A stretch of 64,000 bases of DNA from Selaginella moellendorffii (GCF_000143415.4 NW_003314449.1:3746-67745); one strand, 5' to 3'. Shown: positions 24,501 through 35,115, counted from the stretch's first letter. The notes: generated by a model from the letters alone, not told the origin. Made by a program: numbers and translations.

Positions 24501-26291
24501 AAGAAATTGGATGAGACCCAACAAAGATGGCCAACGCATGAGAAAGAGATGTTTGCTATAGTGTTGGCCCTGGAACACTGGAGACACTACTTGGGTGGAC
24601 ATACCAAGGTTTATACAGATAGTAACACACTAAGCTACTTTGCTATGCAACCTAAGCTTACGCCGAAGCAGGCTCATTGGCAAGAGAAGCTTGCTAGATA
24701 TGATATTGAAATCATATATAAACCTGGTAAAGACAATATTGTTCCGGATGCGTTGAGTCGTCAAGCTCAATTCCGGGCAATATCGGCAATCAGTTCGGAC
24801 TGGTTGGAGGACGTTCGGGCTTCGTATGGAAGAGATCCATTGGCAAAGACAATCTTACGCCGTGCGGAGTTGTCGAAGCAGAGCCCTGGTAGCGAAGCAG
24901 CGAAAGTTGCTAGTCGCACTAATGTAAAGTTTCACTTTTCAGTTCGGGATAGGCTTATATTCTATAAGCAAGAAAGATTGTATCTTCCCTCTAAGGATCT
25001 GCAGCAATTATTTTTGCGGGAACATCATGATGTTCCAGCAGCGGGACATGGTGGACAACGAAAGACTCTGGCTTCATTGAAAAAGGGATTTTTCTGGTCT
25101 AGTATGGAAGATGATGTAGCGGACTATGTCCGTTCCTGTCCTGTATGCCAGCAATGTAAGCGCAGAACTAAGAAGCAGGCTGGAAATTTGCAGTGCATTC
25201 CAGCACCGGCATGGCCATTTCAGAGTGTGACACTTGATTTCGTCACTTGCTTGCCGAAATCTAAGTGTTATGATACTTTGATGGTGGTTGTGGATCGGTT
25301 GTCGAAGATTGCACACTTCATTCCAACTGTGGGAACAGTGAATGCGAAACAAGGAGCAAAGCTCTTTTTCCATGAAGTAGTGCGGGTTCGTGGTCTTCCT
25401 GAAGAGATGATCTCGGATAGGGATTCGAGGTTTACGGGGAAGTTTTGAGGCACACTATTCCAGTTGTTCGGTACCAAGTTAAAGTTTAGTACGGCTTATC
25501 ATCCTCAGACTGATGGGCAGACCGAACGCGTGAATGCTCAAGTTGAGGATTATCTGTGGTACTATGTCGCAGCGGACCAACGCGACTGGGTTGAGCATTT
25601 GGATACAGCAGAAATATGTTATAACAACACATTTCACAGCGCTATCGGCTGTTCTCCATGGGAGATCCTGCAAGGAAATGCTCGTGGGGTTCCTCAACAG
25701 ATCGTTGTACCAAAACCAATGACTGAAGTGTTGGTCCCAGCCGTTGAAACTTACGCGGAGCAGCTACGCCAAGGTTGGTCTAGAGCTACTGAGGCGATGG
25801 GCAAAGCTCAGGATAGGTATCGATGTGATAAGGATCAGCATCGTTGGGATGTATCCTATCAAGTGGGAGATCAGGTGTGGCTATCTTCCCGAAACTTGAA
25901 CATTAAGGGTTCTCTGTCTCGGAAGCTCTTGCCGAGATATATTGGAACTTATCGGGTGTTAAAATGCGTTGGTGATGTATCCTATAAGTTGGATCTTCCA
26001 GATGAGTTATCTCAGTTACATGATGTGTTTCATGTCAGTTTACTGGCACCATATCATGCTGCTTTGGAACGCTCTACGGATATGCGTCCTCCGCCAGTAA
26101 TCGTGGATGGTGAACCTGAGTATGAAGCTAAATCTATCTTGGATTCTCGGTTTCGGAGACGGGCTCATGCGAAGGAATACCTAGTTAAGTGGAAAGGTTA
26201 CCCGACTTGTGAATTAACTTGGGAACCTCTTAGTAATCTTACCCATGCTCGTGAGCTTGTCACGGAGTATGAGAATAGTAATAAAGCCTAG
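21576..26291 (+). pseudogene. Gag-pol polyprotein of chromovirus A, two nonsense mutations
   Basis: One frame of 1572 codons runs from ATG 21576 to 26291 and is interrupted only by TAG at 21744 and TGA at 25446. Gag ends in a CCHC knuckle ([14 protein letters not shown], near 22650). Protease has [12 protein letters not shown] (22904). Reverse transcriptase has [10 protein letters not shown] (23953). RNase H follows from about 24380 ([10 protein letters not shown]). Integrase has the HHCC zinc site (25020-25155), an LDF aspartate (about 25235), [11 protein letters not shown] and the glutamate in TDGQTERVN. A C-terminal chromodomain (YLVKWKGYPTCELTWEPL) ends the protein. The TGA replaces a tryptophan codon: the related fragment at 58940 has TGG there. 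The TAG is consistent with CAG to TAG. Confidence 0.92.
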
Positions 26292-26887
26292 CTTTTGTAA
26301 ATCTTGTAATAAATCTTGCAAATTAATAAAGTAAAATATTTCTATCACTCAAAGTGTCGTTTCTCTCGATCATTTGTACTTGGGTCAGTTTTGGCAAGCT
26401 GACTTCGGCACTTCGGTGCATGGGTCCAATCCATAACCATGGGGATACCTATTATAGACTGATCACAAGTCCCCGCCTCTCTCTTGATGACTCCTTTTCA
26501 AAAAAGGGGCGTGGTCGTGTAAACAACTTAATCTGCCAGTTTATAATAGTTGTCTAAATCTTCCCGACGGGGTTGATTTCTTGCTCAGGGGCAGTTGGGC
26601 CTCTGGCCTTCTCCCTATATCCTTGCGGGCAGGGATGTATCATTCCTTTGTAAGCTGAGTGGTACTCGGAGCAGCAAGGGTGGCTAACTCCATTGGTCAT
26701 TTCCTTGTCGGCGACGGCCGGAGGGTGTCTGGGTCTTAACGTCTTTGGACGTAGAGGAGAGGTCGTTCCATAACTCATTTAAGTCGGTGTATTTCCCACA
26801 TAGTGTGCTTTCCGTTAACTTTCGAAGTTGTTTCCTTGACGGTTTGCTAGACTCGGGTATGCATCGACGAGGACGTCGATCTTCCCC
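26292..26887 (+). other. 3' untranslated region of chromovirus A
   Basis: The region between the gag-pol stop and the polypurine tract has no coding signal on either strand that I trust. It begins with AT-rich sequence containing AATAAA-like words at about 26305-26330. Confidence 0.6.
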
Positions 26888-26900
26888 AAGGGGGGGAGAG
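26888..26900 (+). other. Polypurine tract
   Basis: A purine run of G and A (AAGGGGGGGAGAG) ends exactly at the base before the 3' LTR. This is where plus-strand DNA synthesis would be primed. Confidence 0.85.
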
Positions 26901-27824
26901 TGTCGCGAATGTGACTTCGGGTATCGAAAGATACTTGTCGGCTAGTCCTTACGGGCACTCTTTCCTTACTGCCACGACAGCAGGAGGTCGGTACTACTGG
27001 TTCCCTTCAATAGCCCCTCTTGTCCAAGTGTTAGCTTACTGGGCTTAGCATCTGTACTTAGCCAGATGAACATAAGGTAGGAACTCCTATGTGTTTCTAG
27101 CTGAGCATTCTCGGCCTGGCTCTTAGTTCTCTTTTGCTCTGTCTTGCACTGGCTTGGCAAGAACCCTCGCGTATTGAGCTAGTCCCTCAATATCGCTGGA
27201 TGATAGCTTATCGTGTCTGCCAAACACCCTTGCTATCATGCCCTTAGTGTTGGTCTCATTTCGGTCCCATATGCTAATTATGGAAAGTGTCTAGATTCGC
27301 TCATTTGGCATATCTACAGAATGTAGAGATTGGCCTGAACACAATGGTTTTCGTCCCGTGTCCAAATTCACAATCTAAGGCCATTCCATTTTTAGTAAGT
27401 TTCGGACTTTTCCCAGAGACTAACTCCTGGTATTAAGGGAGGCTTGGGGTGAAAGCCCAAAGCGTGTGTCCCTCAAGGGGGGGGGGGGGGGGGGGCTGTG
27501 GGGGGTTCCAAATGTATAGTAGGGATAGTGGTTGGAATGCATATCCGACCACCTGAGACATTAGTTTGGCTCCTGCTAGGCTGTGTCGCTCCTTGTTCTG
27601 CGTCCGGCTTGGGTCTAAGCCCAAGCTCCACGCTGCTTTAGTCGGTGGAGTACCCTCCTCCTCGCGTTAGGCCACCGGTATGCCAAAATTGTGCCAGACT
27701 CCGTTTGACACCATTTTGCATGCAGGTGCTGGATACAGGGAGCTGGTGCTCGTGGGATTGTACCGGACCCTCATTTTGTAGCGCAACGGGCTTGGAGTTC
27801 GGCTCCAAACTCAGGTGCGCTACA
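26901..27824 (+). repeat. 3' LTR of chromovirus A
   Basis: 924 bp. It carries an unbroken run of 19 G at 27477-27495, where the 5' LTR has an A inside the run. Confidence 0.93.
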
Positions 27825-28357
27825 CCAACACCCAAAGGTAGCACTAACATATTAGTCTATTACACTAAGGCTATGCTTATGCATATTTGTCACACCGGTG
27901 ATCTAACACCACCTATATCACAGTCCCATCTCTCAAAGACTGGGCCATCTATCCATAAATGGTCATCCCAGATTCACTCCTTAGCATCCTTAAGATGCCT
28001 GTAGACATAGGGAATAACCTTCCCTAATATCCCTCTTTCAATCCCTACCAAGTTCCTTTCTATCCATGGCTATGTTCACTAACACTACCACTAGATCAAG
28101 GCTCATAGGCCCGACCATTAAGTCCCCTTGTTCTCTAAGACTTCCTCACCATATGACTGCATCCTTGGTCACTACACCAGAGGACTACTCCTCTTTCTTT
28201 CCACTATCCAAGACTTTGGGACAACATTTTGGAACACTATGGCCCTACGCGGGCCTCATGGGTACTATCCCCACCTTCTGCCTTTAGGTGCTTTATCCAA
28301 GGGGCTAGAGCGAAGTTCTGCTAAGCCATGCTAGGTATCCAAGTAGGTAGTTACCAC
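27825..28357 (-). mobile_element. Old LTR (family C type), continuation
   Basis: It continues the LTR interrupted at 20458. The reverse complement matches 53370-53915, including the CTTTGGGTGTTGG word at the insertion point and the GGTATCCAAGTAGGTAG word near 28335. Similarity fades near 28357. Confidence 0.75.
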
Positions 28358-28928
28358 TCGGCAGTATAAATAGGATAGACGAACAGGAAAACGGATCCCC
28401 ATCCCACTCACTTGTACTCGCGCTGTACTGTGTTTTTCTGATATTCAATTGAGCTGTGAGATTGCTTCCTACACTGTGTCTGGGGATCAACATTGTGTCA
28501 TGCATTCTTCTTTCTCTCTTCTTTATTCTACTTCTTTACTTCTCAAGCTGACCCTCTGTTTGTCATGTTTGTAGATTCTGTGGCCTGTGCCATCCTTACC
28601 CACCTTCGACTTGTTAGCGGCCTGTCCTTCATCTTTCAGGATAGTTGGTGTTTTCAACCAGCCAATTGGTCTCCCCTACATCCTATCATTGCTAGGGTTT
28701 CATCTCTAGCTGGCGACCAAGGCATTTCTGTTCATCTCACTATTCTCGTACCCCATCTCATCTGTTTTCCCCTACCCACTATTCATCCATCCCTTTCTTA
28801 CCATCCTATATTTTCTTAATCTTCCTGTCAGTGACATCACTCCTTTCCATGCCTTTGGTGAATAGGAATTTATTTCAATCATCACATGGTGACCACACTG
28901 GGATGGTTGTCATAGAATCTACGATTGC
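28358..28928. other. Unassigned spacer with a TATA-like box
   Basis: TATAAATA occurs at 28365-28372, followed by pyrimidine-rich sequence. It may be a remnant of a retroelement promoter. No domain-bearing ORF is visible. The last four bases before the transposon (TTGA) belong to its target-site duplication. Confidence 0.35.
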
Positions 28929-28932
28929 TTGA

Positions 28933-28956
28933 AAGCTCTATTTCGTTAAAGTGGGA
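28933..28956 (+). repeat. Left terminal inverted repeat
   Basis: The first 24 bases equal the reverse complement of 40074-40097. The copy-2 end at 42811 has the same start, AAGCTCTATTTCG, with one substitution later. Confidence 0.85.
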
Positions 28957-29621
28957 TTTATTCAGTAAAATGGGACTAGGTACAAATTTTCAAGTATTTG
29001 AAAATGACGTGAAATTATATGTTTTTTGTCCAGGGGCTAGACATATCTGGGGCATGGTGACTAGTGCGGTGACTTTGTGTCCAGACTGAGTCCATCTGGT
29101 TGTATAATAAATCTCATTGTCAAGGTGAACAAGCCGAATCTGAAGCTAAAGAAGAGCGATGGCATGCGCGCACACACTATTTGTTTGTTCATTGAGCGTG
29201 TGGTGAGCTTTCCAAGATGAACGTCATTCCTATTATCCAGACATATAACTTAATGGTGAGAACATTTAGATATTATTCAATGTTATCTTTTTCTAACGAA
29301 TCTAATTGTGAAGGTGTAGCAAGAGGCATTGCTAGTCTGGAGAAGTCATTTAACTCATTTGACCCTTAGTGTATTTTCATGAAACTAAATAACATTCATA
29401 TTATTAAGGAATTTCTCTAGTACCTTTTTTTTACGACATAGAGGCTTGCATTTCTTTCAAAGGTGATTTAGTAAAAGGCCTTAGGGCACATGCCATTCTA
29501 TTTCTCAGACCGGTATTAAGATATACTAGTGCAAAGGGCCACATGCCATCACGCCTCCTCTGATTCAGATTCGGATTGTTCACCTTGAAATAAAATACAT
29601 TAGAAACTTAGTAAAGGAATA

Positions 29622-32600
29622 TCAATGAATCTCACCTTGAACCCGGGTTATGAATGCTCTTGCTGCATCTCTTGCATGGTCTGGAAAGGTGATGGTGGCA
29701 CTCTGCTTCCGCATCCAACCATGCACAACATTATCCACTGATATGCTCATGCTGGGATCCCTTGGATTCAGCACCCATCTCTTTTCTAGGCAATCCTTCG
29801 TATATCCAGAACTTGGCTTGAACCACTCCACAGTTACATTGAAGGAGTTAGTTTCCGCGTCCTCCTCTGCATCAGTGATGCAGCGCCCCACCCATATCAT
29901 TTGTTTTTTATTACTGGGTCTGACAAGCACGACCATTCCTTTGCAGACCTGTACTGGATTGAATGCTGAATCCGGCTTCTTGTTCCTCGGCCCACAATAG
30001 TGATCCTCAACATCGTTATCTGTCACTGCATTTCCAGAGGACATTGTTCCGCTACTATCTGGTGCTCTGGGTTCTAGCCAAAAGGACTCTTCCAATTCTT
30101 CATATACAACCGGCCCATTTTGGATAGCAGATATAATCTTCTCCCAGTATTCGAGCAAAGGCTTGCACCTCTTAAAATAGGATTCTCCACCAAACACCAA
30201 CCCCCTCTTCCAGAAGGCAATATGCTGTCTAATCCCGGCCACTATACTTTCCTGGTCTTTGAGTCCATCCGGGTGCATCGGCCGTGGGGAACCCTGAGGA
30301 ATCATAGGTTCCCCAGTTATGGGATCTCTCTTGAAGAGTTCAATGCCGTCCACTGGCAGCCACACTGTATCCCATTCTCTCATCTTGTACCTCATCACTG
30401 GAGCACCGTCACGCATGCTGAAATGAAACTGAAGAGGCTTGGAGTGGCCAATCAGCATTTTGGATCCGTCCCTGATGTAGCCTCTTACAAACCCCTTAAA
30501 GTCTGGAACCTCTGTCACAAGTGCAGCTTCAACAGTGCCTTTGATGCAATTTTGGAATTCATCGTAGAGTTGTGGGAGGGTGAGGACATTGGATCGCCGG
30601 AGGGACTCTGCCAGGTGACTGAACATGGCATCGACGTCTTCATGAGTGTGCCCAACCATGAGAAAGCCAAGTGTAACCGTTTCAAATATGCCTTTGGCAA
30701 CAAGCATCACCAAGTACGCGAAGACGTACATGTTTTTGTTCTCACTGCCAGCATTGTCTGTTTGGAGCAGAAGATGGGGTGGAAGGCCACATCGGCCGCA
30801 AGAACTTCCTTGAGATTCTGCTTCGTTTGGATGAGGCTGTGCATTCACCGGGCGACCAGCCTCGTCGGAATGGCATGAGGCCTCACGTGATAACCCTACA
30901 ATCTGACGGCCAAAATATTCACTGGGATGGCATGGGGCCCCACGCGATACTGCAAGCCTTTGCTCCTCCTCCAGCTGAACCCTGTATGGGGTTCGATCGA
31001 CAAGGGCCTTATGCAAGGGTTGGCCGTTCAGCTCAGTCTGCGCACTTTGCAGTGACCTTAAGTGTTTTGCTAGGGACGCAATCATCATGTTTGCACCCCC
31101 GCCACCCCATAGAGGTACAAAGAAGTTCCCATAGTTCTGGGCACCATGCCCATGAGCGATTATGCCAAACAGAGACACAGGCAGTTGCATGGATGAAGAG
31201 ATTGCCTTGGGGGCAGGATTGAGTCGAGGTAAGCACGTCTTTTTCTGATCCATTTTGTCGTGGATGATGCAGAGGTAAGAGTCAGGTCTCTCCATGGAGA
31301 GAATCCTGTTATGATAATATGCAGTCCTGCAGCTTCTCTGCTTGATGTTGTGGTCGAGCCGCCTTCTAACCAACGTCTCTCGCTCTTGAGCGCTGCAAGA
31401 ATTCTTCGACAAAGCCATTTTGATAGCAGTGCACTCGTCACACTTTGAAAAGCTGGAGTACTTTCCTATACTCACATCCCTGAACCTGTTGCTCCACAAT
31501 CTACTAAATCTAGATTGGCTCAGCTTCCTGTAGCCATTACTCTGGAGTTCCCGATTCACATCTTCCAATATGGCCCCCTTGGTATACATGGAAGGGAGAA
31601 CTCGTTGGGTGTCTCGTGTTCCATCTTCCAAGAGGCGGGTTTTATGTGGTTGCTGCTCGCTACATGTCTCGACAAACCTCTTGAAGATTGCCTCTCCATA
31701 TACAACATGACCCCTGGTTTTGTGCGTACCGTCGTTCCCATGGACTGCCTGTTGAACCCTTTGTTCCTCGAACTCAGTTTTGATTCTGTAGAATGTGGTT
31801 CGAGGGACTCCATAAATGATTCTCCATGCCTTCATGCAGACCAAACCCCTCTGGAAGACCATGCCCCCCACCTGATGTTCTGAAGCATCAACAGATGACC
31901 GTAATGCCTCATACACAAAATTGCGAGCTGCCTTCCAGAACAATGTCTTGTATCTTGCTCTCTCCTCTTCAATAGCATCCCAATCAGCATGTTGACAGCA
32001 CCTCCTCTTGCAACAAGCAACTGTCGAAACCATTCGAACCTCCATCGCCATTTTCTGCCTTTTCGGTTCGTTGCTCAGATCCCTTTGGCTGCGCTGTAGG
32101 AAGGTGTACTTTCTTTTCCCATGAAGAGATGTTCTGTCATCAGTTGTAGTGGTGTTTGATTGTGAATCCTTCACATTCTCAAACACTAAATGCCTCAATT
32201 TCCACCGCACAATGCTTCCAATAGTCAGACTGTTTTCTTCTGTGTCAACAACCTCTAAAATCGCAACTCCAATATCATCCCAGCCCAATTCTTGATTAGC
32301 AACTGCATCTCTTGGATCGACAACTGTGGCTAAGCCCTCAGCTACCACCTCCCCCTCGGGGTTGTTTAGAAACACCTTTGCCTGAATCCATGTAGCACGG
32401 TTCTTAAGATCCACGGAGGGAACATGCGTCGCACTTGCGCTGTCCCCAACATCTGCTTTCTTCTGCACATTTTTCAAGGCAACAACAACATTTACCCCGA
32501 CGACCATCTCTCCTCGTTCAATAGCGACCACATTCCCATCGAAGACAGTCTCTACTGATACAGCAGCATTGCCTTCCCCAAGCCTTTGACAGTGTATAAC

Positions 32601-32690
32601 AAAGTTCCGATCCATAGACACAAGGGTCCCTTTTGCAACTCTCTTCCCACCATTCAAAATGTAAACCTTTTCCCCAACCCTGAAGGCCAT
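29622..32690 (-). CDS. DUF7869-type putative DDE transposase, 1022 aa
   Basis: A single open frame reads from ATG 32690 to the stop at 29622. The N-terminal 200 residues contain two similar modules (VAKGTLVSMD..LGEGNAAVSVE and VAEGLATVVDP..LGWDDIGVAILE) that resemble the DUF8039-like domain of plant transposases. A CCKRRCC cluster follows at about residue 228, then a CDEC motif near 417. The DUF7869 core has IIHDKMDQ (about 478), LLLQTDNAGSENKN (about 644) and VGHTHEDVDAMFS (about 684). These acidic residues are candidate catalytic positions; that is inference. Between the first two motifs is a stretch containing two of the 22-bp palindromes in frame; it may be an intron or tolerated insert. 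A polypyrimidine tract and CAG lie directly before AATG, so the true message probably has a 5' leader exon. Confidence 0.8.
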   Translation of the reverse strand: MAFRVGEKVYILNGGKRVAKGTLVSMDRNFVIHCQRLGEGNAAVSVETVFDGNVVAIERGEMVVGVNVVVALKNVQKKADVGDSASATHVPSVDLKNRATWIQAKVFLNNPEGEVVAEGLATVVDPRDAVANQELGWDDIGVAILEVVDTEENSLTIGSIVRWKLRHLVFENVKDSQSNTTTTDDRTSLHGKRKYTFLQRSQRDLSNEPKRQKMAMEVRMVSTVACCKRRCCQHADWDAIEEERARYKTLFWKAARNFVYEALRSSVDASEHQVGGMVFQRGLVCMKAWRIIYGVPRTTFYRIKTEFEEQRVQQAVHGNDGTHKTRGHVVYGEAIFKRFVETCSEQQPHKTRLLEDGTRDTQRVLPSMYTKGAILEDVNRELQSNGYRKLSQSRFSRLWSNRFRDVSIGKYSSFSKCDECTAIKMALSKNSCSAQERETLVRRRLDHNIKQRSCRTAYYHNRILSMERPDSYLCIIHDKMDQKKTCLPRLNPAPKAISSSMQLPVSLFGIIAHGHGAQNYGNFFVPLWGGGGANMMIASLAKHLRSLQSAQTELNGQPLHKALVDRTPYRVQLEEEQRLAVSRGAPCHPSEYFGRQIVGLSREASCHSDEAGRPVNAQPHPNEAESQGSSCGRCGLPPHLLLQTDNAGSENKNMYVFAYLVMLVAKGIFETVTLGFLMVGHTHEDVDAMFSHLAESLRRSNVLTLPQLYDEFQNCIKGTVEAALVTEVPDFKGFVRGYIRDGSKMLIGHSKPLQFHFSMRDGAPVMRYKMREWDTVWLPVDGIELFKRDPITGEPMIPQGSPRPMHPDGLKDQESIVAGIRQHIAFWKRGLVFGGESYFKRCKPLLEYWEKIISAIQNGPVVYEELEESFWLEPRAPDSSGTMSSGNAVTDNDVEDHYCGPRNKKPDSAFNPVQVCKGMVVLVRPSNKKQMIWVGRCITDAEEDAETNSFNVTVEWFKPSSGYTKDCLEKRWVLNPRDPSMSISVDNVVHGWMRKQSATITFPDHARDAARAFITRVQGEIH
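30870..30948. repeat. Two 22-bp palindromes inside the transposase frame
   Basis: Copies at 30870-30891 and 30927-30948 follow the ATGGCRTG half-site pattern on both strands, the first with a degraded right end. They fall in a part of the protein that is not conserved, around residues 580-607. Confidence 0.8.
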
Positions 32691-33020
32691 TCTGAAAGTG
32701 CAGAAAAGAAGTTAAGACCATACAAAAAATGATTGGAGAATGGCCTAAATCATAACATACCAAACAACCTCAATAGCATGAGGCCACATGCCATTATTCA
32801 AACATGCTATTGACACCCACATGAAATTTCGCATTCACAAAATTGGCATGAGGCCTCATGCCATCTTGATATACACACAGCTGCAGGCAAGTAAAAACAT
32901 ACATGACAATACGCTAGCCATGAAATTGCAAGGGCCCAAGATGGCATGTGGCCTCATGCCATTTCTAAATGTGGTCCTAAACCATTCCATGGTGAACATA
33001 CCAGGAAGCACAAGTGCCGA
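32691..33020 (-). promoter_or_regulatory. Probable 5' leader intron of the transposase gene with three palindromes
   Basis: On the minus strand, a tract ending TCTGCACTTTCAG precedes AATGGCC, the start of the transposase frame. Upstream lie three palindromes at 32773-32794, 32843-32864 and 32941-32962. The upstream exon and its donor were not identified with certainty. Confidence 0.55.
32773..32962. repeat. Cluster of three 22-bp palindromes
   Basis: Copies 32773-32794, 32843-32864 and 32941-32962 have centres about 70 and 98 bp apart. The last is nearly perfect (ATGGCATGTGG then CCTCATGCCAT). Confidence 0.92.
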
Positions 33021-33049
33021 ATATCAAGAGGAAGCGGTAGCCACACCAA

Positions 33050-33250
33050 AGACAGTGCCGCTCGCAACACCGCAACTACTCGTAGCGCCGCTCACAACAC
33101 CGCAACTGCTCGTAGCGCCGCTCGCACAAACTGCCACTCGCATAAACTGCCGCTCGCAATGGCGCTCGCAATGCCGCAACCGCTTGTAGACGCATAAACC
33201 ACAGCTCACAACGCCGCTTACACAAGCAGCGCTCACTGCGCTCAGCGGAA
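33050..33250. repeat. GC-rich tandem array upstream of the transposase gene
   Basis: Imperfect units of about 12-33 bp built around CGCTCGCAACACCGC and CTCGTAGCGC are repeated. The array recurs in copy 2 at about 50860-51060. It lies upstream of the transposase start and may be part of its promoter. Confidence 0.7.
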
Positions 33251-33987
33251 CCAAGAACACGGCACACAAAAATGATAGACCTAGGAATGAGTTCGAGAAT
33301 TCAAAAATAACACACGCTTGAATGTCACATCAAATCCTCTGACAAACCAAATCTTATGATTCCTCTGACAAATTTCAAACTGAGTAGCTTCTAGACTTTG
33401 CTGTCGGAGGTTGAACTTTGTCACATCATGTCCTTGCCTCGATCCAGCTGTGCCATGTCAGTGATTCGAACTTTGCCATGCCATGTCAGCGATCCGCGCC
33501 AAGATTATTCGCTGTGTAAAGGAATAATTATGCTGTGTGTGTACGTCCATTTATGGCAATATAAGGCCACACGCCATTCAAAGAATAATGCTAGTCGAGC
33601 ATTTTTTGGTGCATTTTTGGGTTCAAAATTGCATGAGCCCACACGCTATAAAGTTTACCTGTACCAAAAATAGAAACAGCTTTATTTACTTGGGAATTTA
33701 AGTGGTTGAGGCATTTTTAAACTTACAAACACATGCCCTACTTACATTCCTTTGGTTGCTTAAAATTCAAAAATATTATAAACCTTTTTTTTTGCATTTT
33801 CAATGTTTTCAATTATGGTTTTTGATTTTCGCAGGACCAGCCTAGTAATCTATTTGCATCCCGTCATGTTTATAGCTAGCTTTCGTTTGTCCCCTTCGCT
33901 GGCCTGAGATACATCTGCTCGGAATCTGCCTCTTACAGCATTTGCCCAGAAAGGGCATCTTTCTTCACGCAGCATTTGCCACATGTT

Positions 33988-34017
33988 TAGGGTTAGGGTT
34001 TAGGGTTTAGGGTTTAG
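33988..34017. repeat. Internal telomere-type repeats (TTTAGGG)
   Basis: About four units of TTTAGGG/TTAGGG lie in the intergenic region. The same array, reverse complemented, occurs in copy 2 at about 50093-50120, so it belongs to the transposon rather than to a chromosome end. Confidence 0.9.
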
Positions 34018-34490
34018 CAATTCAGTAGCTTGATAAACATGCAAATACAGAACTTGATGCAAAATCCTTTGATATGTCACAATGCCCCTAGGACCATAAA
34101 CACATTTCAATAGAGAGGGTCCTTTCATTTCATAACTCCTTACGTAGATCTTGGTGAAACCAGAGTTAGTGAAGTTGGTTTCTTGTGATCCCGCATCTGA
34201 TTGTGATGTCCCTTTGCAGTGTCGATGGAAAGGTCAATGCACACCAAACTGTAGAATCTTGGAGCAAAATAACGGTCGGATCTATGGCAAATGCCCCTGA
34301 AACATTGTAAGGCTCGTGTGGTCTCATGTGGTGTCCGATCGAGATGCTTCTTTGCAGGGTCATCAAGAAGGACATTGTATACCGTTCTGTAAAATATAGT
34401 TGCGATCTAACGGTTGGATCTCCAGGAAACTCAAAACAATCTCGCGCGTGTCAGAATATTCTAGGAATATACTCCTATGTGCTCTTGAAA

Positions 34491-34512
34491 ATGGCATGCG
34501 GCCCCACGCCAT
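34491..34512. repeat. 22-bp palindrome
   Basis: Reads ATGGCATGCGG followed by CCCCACGCCAT. It is conserved in copy 2 near 49598-49620. Confidence 0.9.
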
Positions 34513-34914
34513 TCAAGAGATAATGCCAGATGACGCCGAGCATTTTTTGGTGCATTTTTTGGGATCAAAATTGCATGAGCCCACACGCTTGAACGTCACA
34601 TCAAATCCTCTGACAATTTATTTAGCTGAACATCTAGCATTTTTGGAAATACAAGATGCTTTGGAATATCCAATCATGCATAATATAAATATAGCGAGGG
34701 TATTAAATGATATCCCAATCATGATCTTTCTTTTGGATTTCGCGTGCATGCAGTCCGAGGAATGATGACGTTGCGGATTTCTTTTGGATTTCACGCATGC
34801 ATGCGCCGATCCAGAAATTAATGGTGGCGCCCAAGTCCAAGGAATGATGACATGGCGGGATTACCAACCGTCGTGACATTTCGCACGTGTGAGGTTAGGT
34901 TTTGCATTTTGCTT

Positions 34915-35115
34915 CGTACTCGCGCTCGCACACTCGCGCTCGCATCGCGCTCCCACTCGCGCTCCCACTTCTCTACAGGTTTCTCGTGTGCATCGGCGTC
35001 CACTCGCGCTTGCATCACACTCGCGCTCGCATCGCGCTCGTGTGCATCGGCGTCCATTTCAAGACACACCCAGTTTGTAACTTCGCCGCCAACTCCGCCG
35101 CCCACTCCGCCACCC
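34915..35115. repeat. GC-rich tandem array upstream of the ParB/HAD gene
   Basis: Repeated CTCGCGCTCGCA and CATCGGCGTCCA words make a CpG-rich stretch just upstream of the first exon of the plus-strand gene. The copy-2 equivalent is at about 49040-49240. Confidence 0.7.

Larger units (their letters stand above)
20459..27824 (+). mobile_element. Ty3/Gypsy chromovirus (family A), near-complete
   Basis: The element of 7366 bp has two LTRs, 20459-21384 and 26901-27824, each starting TGTCG and ending GCTACA. It is flanked by the 5-bp direct repeat CCAAC (20454-20458 and 27825-27829). Order inside: PBS, a single gag-pol frame, a 3' untranslated region and a polypurine tract. By eye the LTRs differ at about thirty sites out of 925, mostly transitions, so the insertion is fairly recent. 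It is nested in an older LTR. Two stop codons in gag-pol suggest it is no longer autonomous. Confidence 0.93.
33260..34900. other. Intergenic region between the two transposon genes
   Basis: No ORF of substance. It contains a short telomere-type array, one full palindrome (34491-34512) and degenerate half-sites. A duplicated block (ending in a GCATGAGCCCACACGCT word) occurs at about 33568-33653 and again at 34503-34592. Two diverged units of about 105 bp lie at 34185-34400 (GATGTCCCTTTGCAG and GATGCTTCTTTGCAG). It probably holds divergent promoters. Confidence 0.5.

Noticed and set aside
30120-30878. Plus-strand ORF of 252 codons
   Set aside because: It is antisense to the conserved DUF7869 core and shows no domain. 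It is a shadow frame.
33024-33269. Small Cys/Val-rich ORFs over 33024-33269 and 50835-51080
   Set aside because: They arise from the GC-rich tandem array in the transposon and occur in several frames.
33988-34017. True chromosome end or interstitial telomere from fusion
   Set aside because: Only about four units, and both transposon copies carry it at the same internal place.
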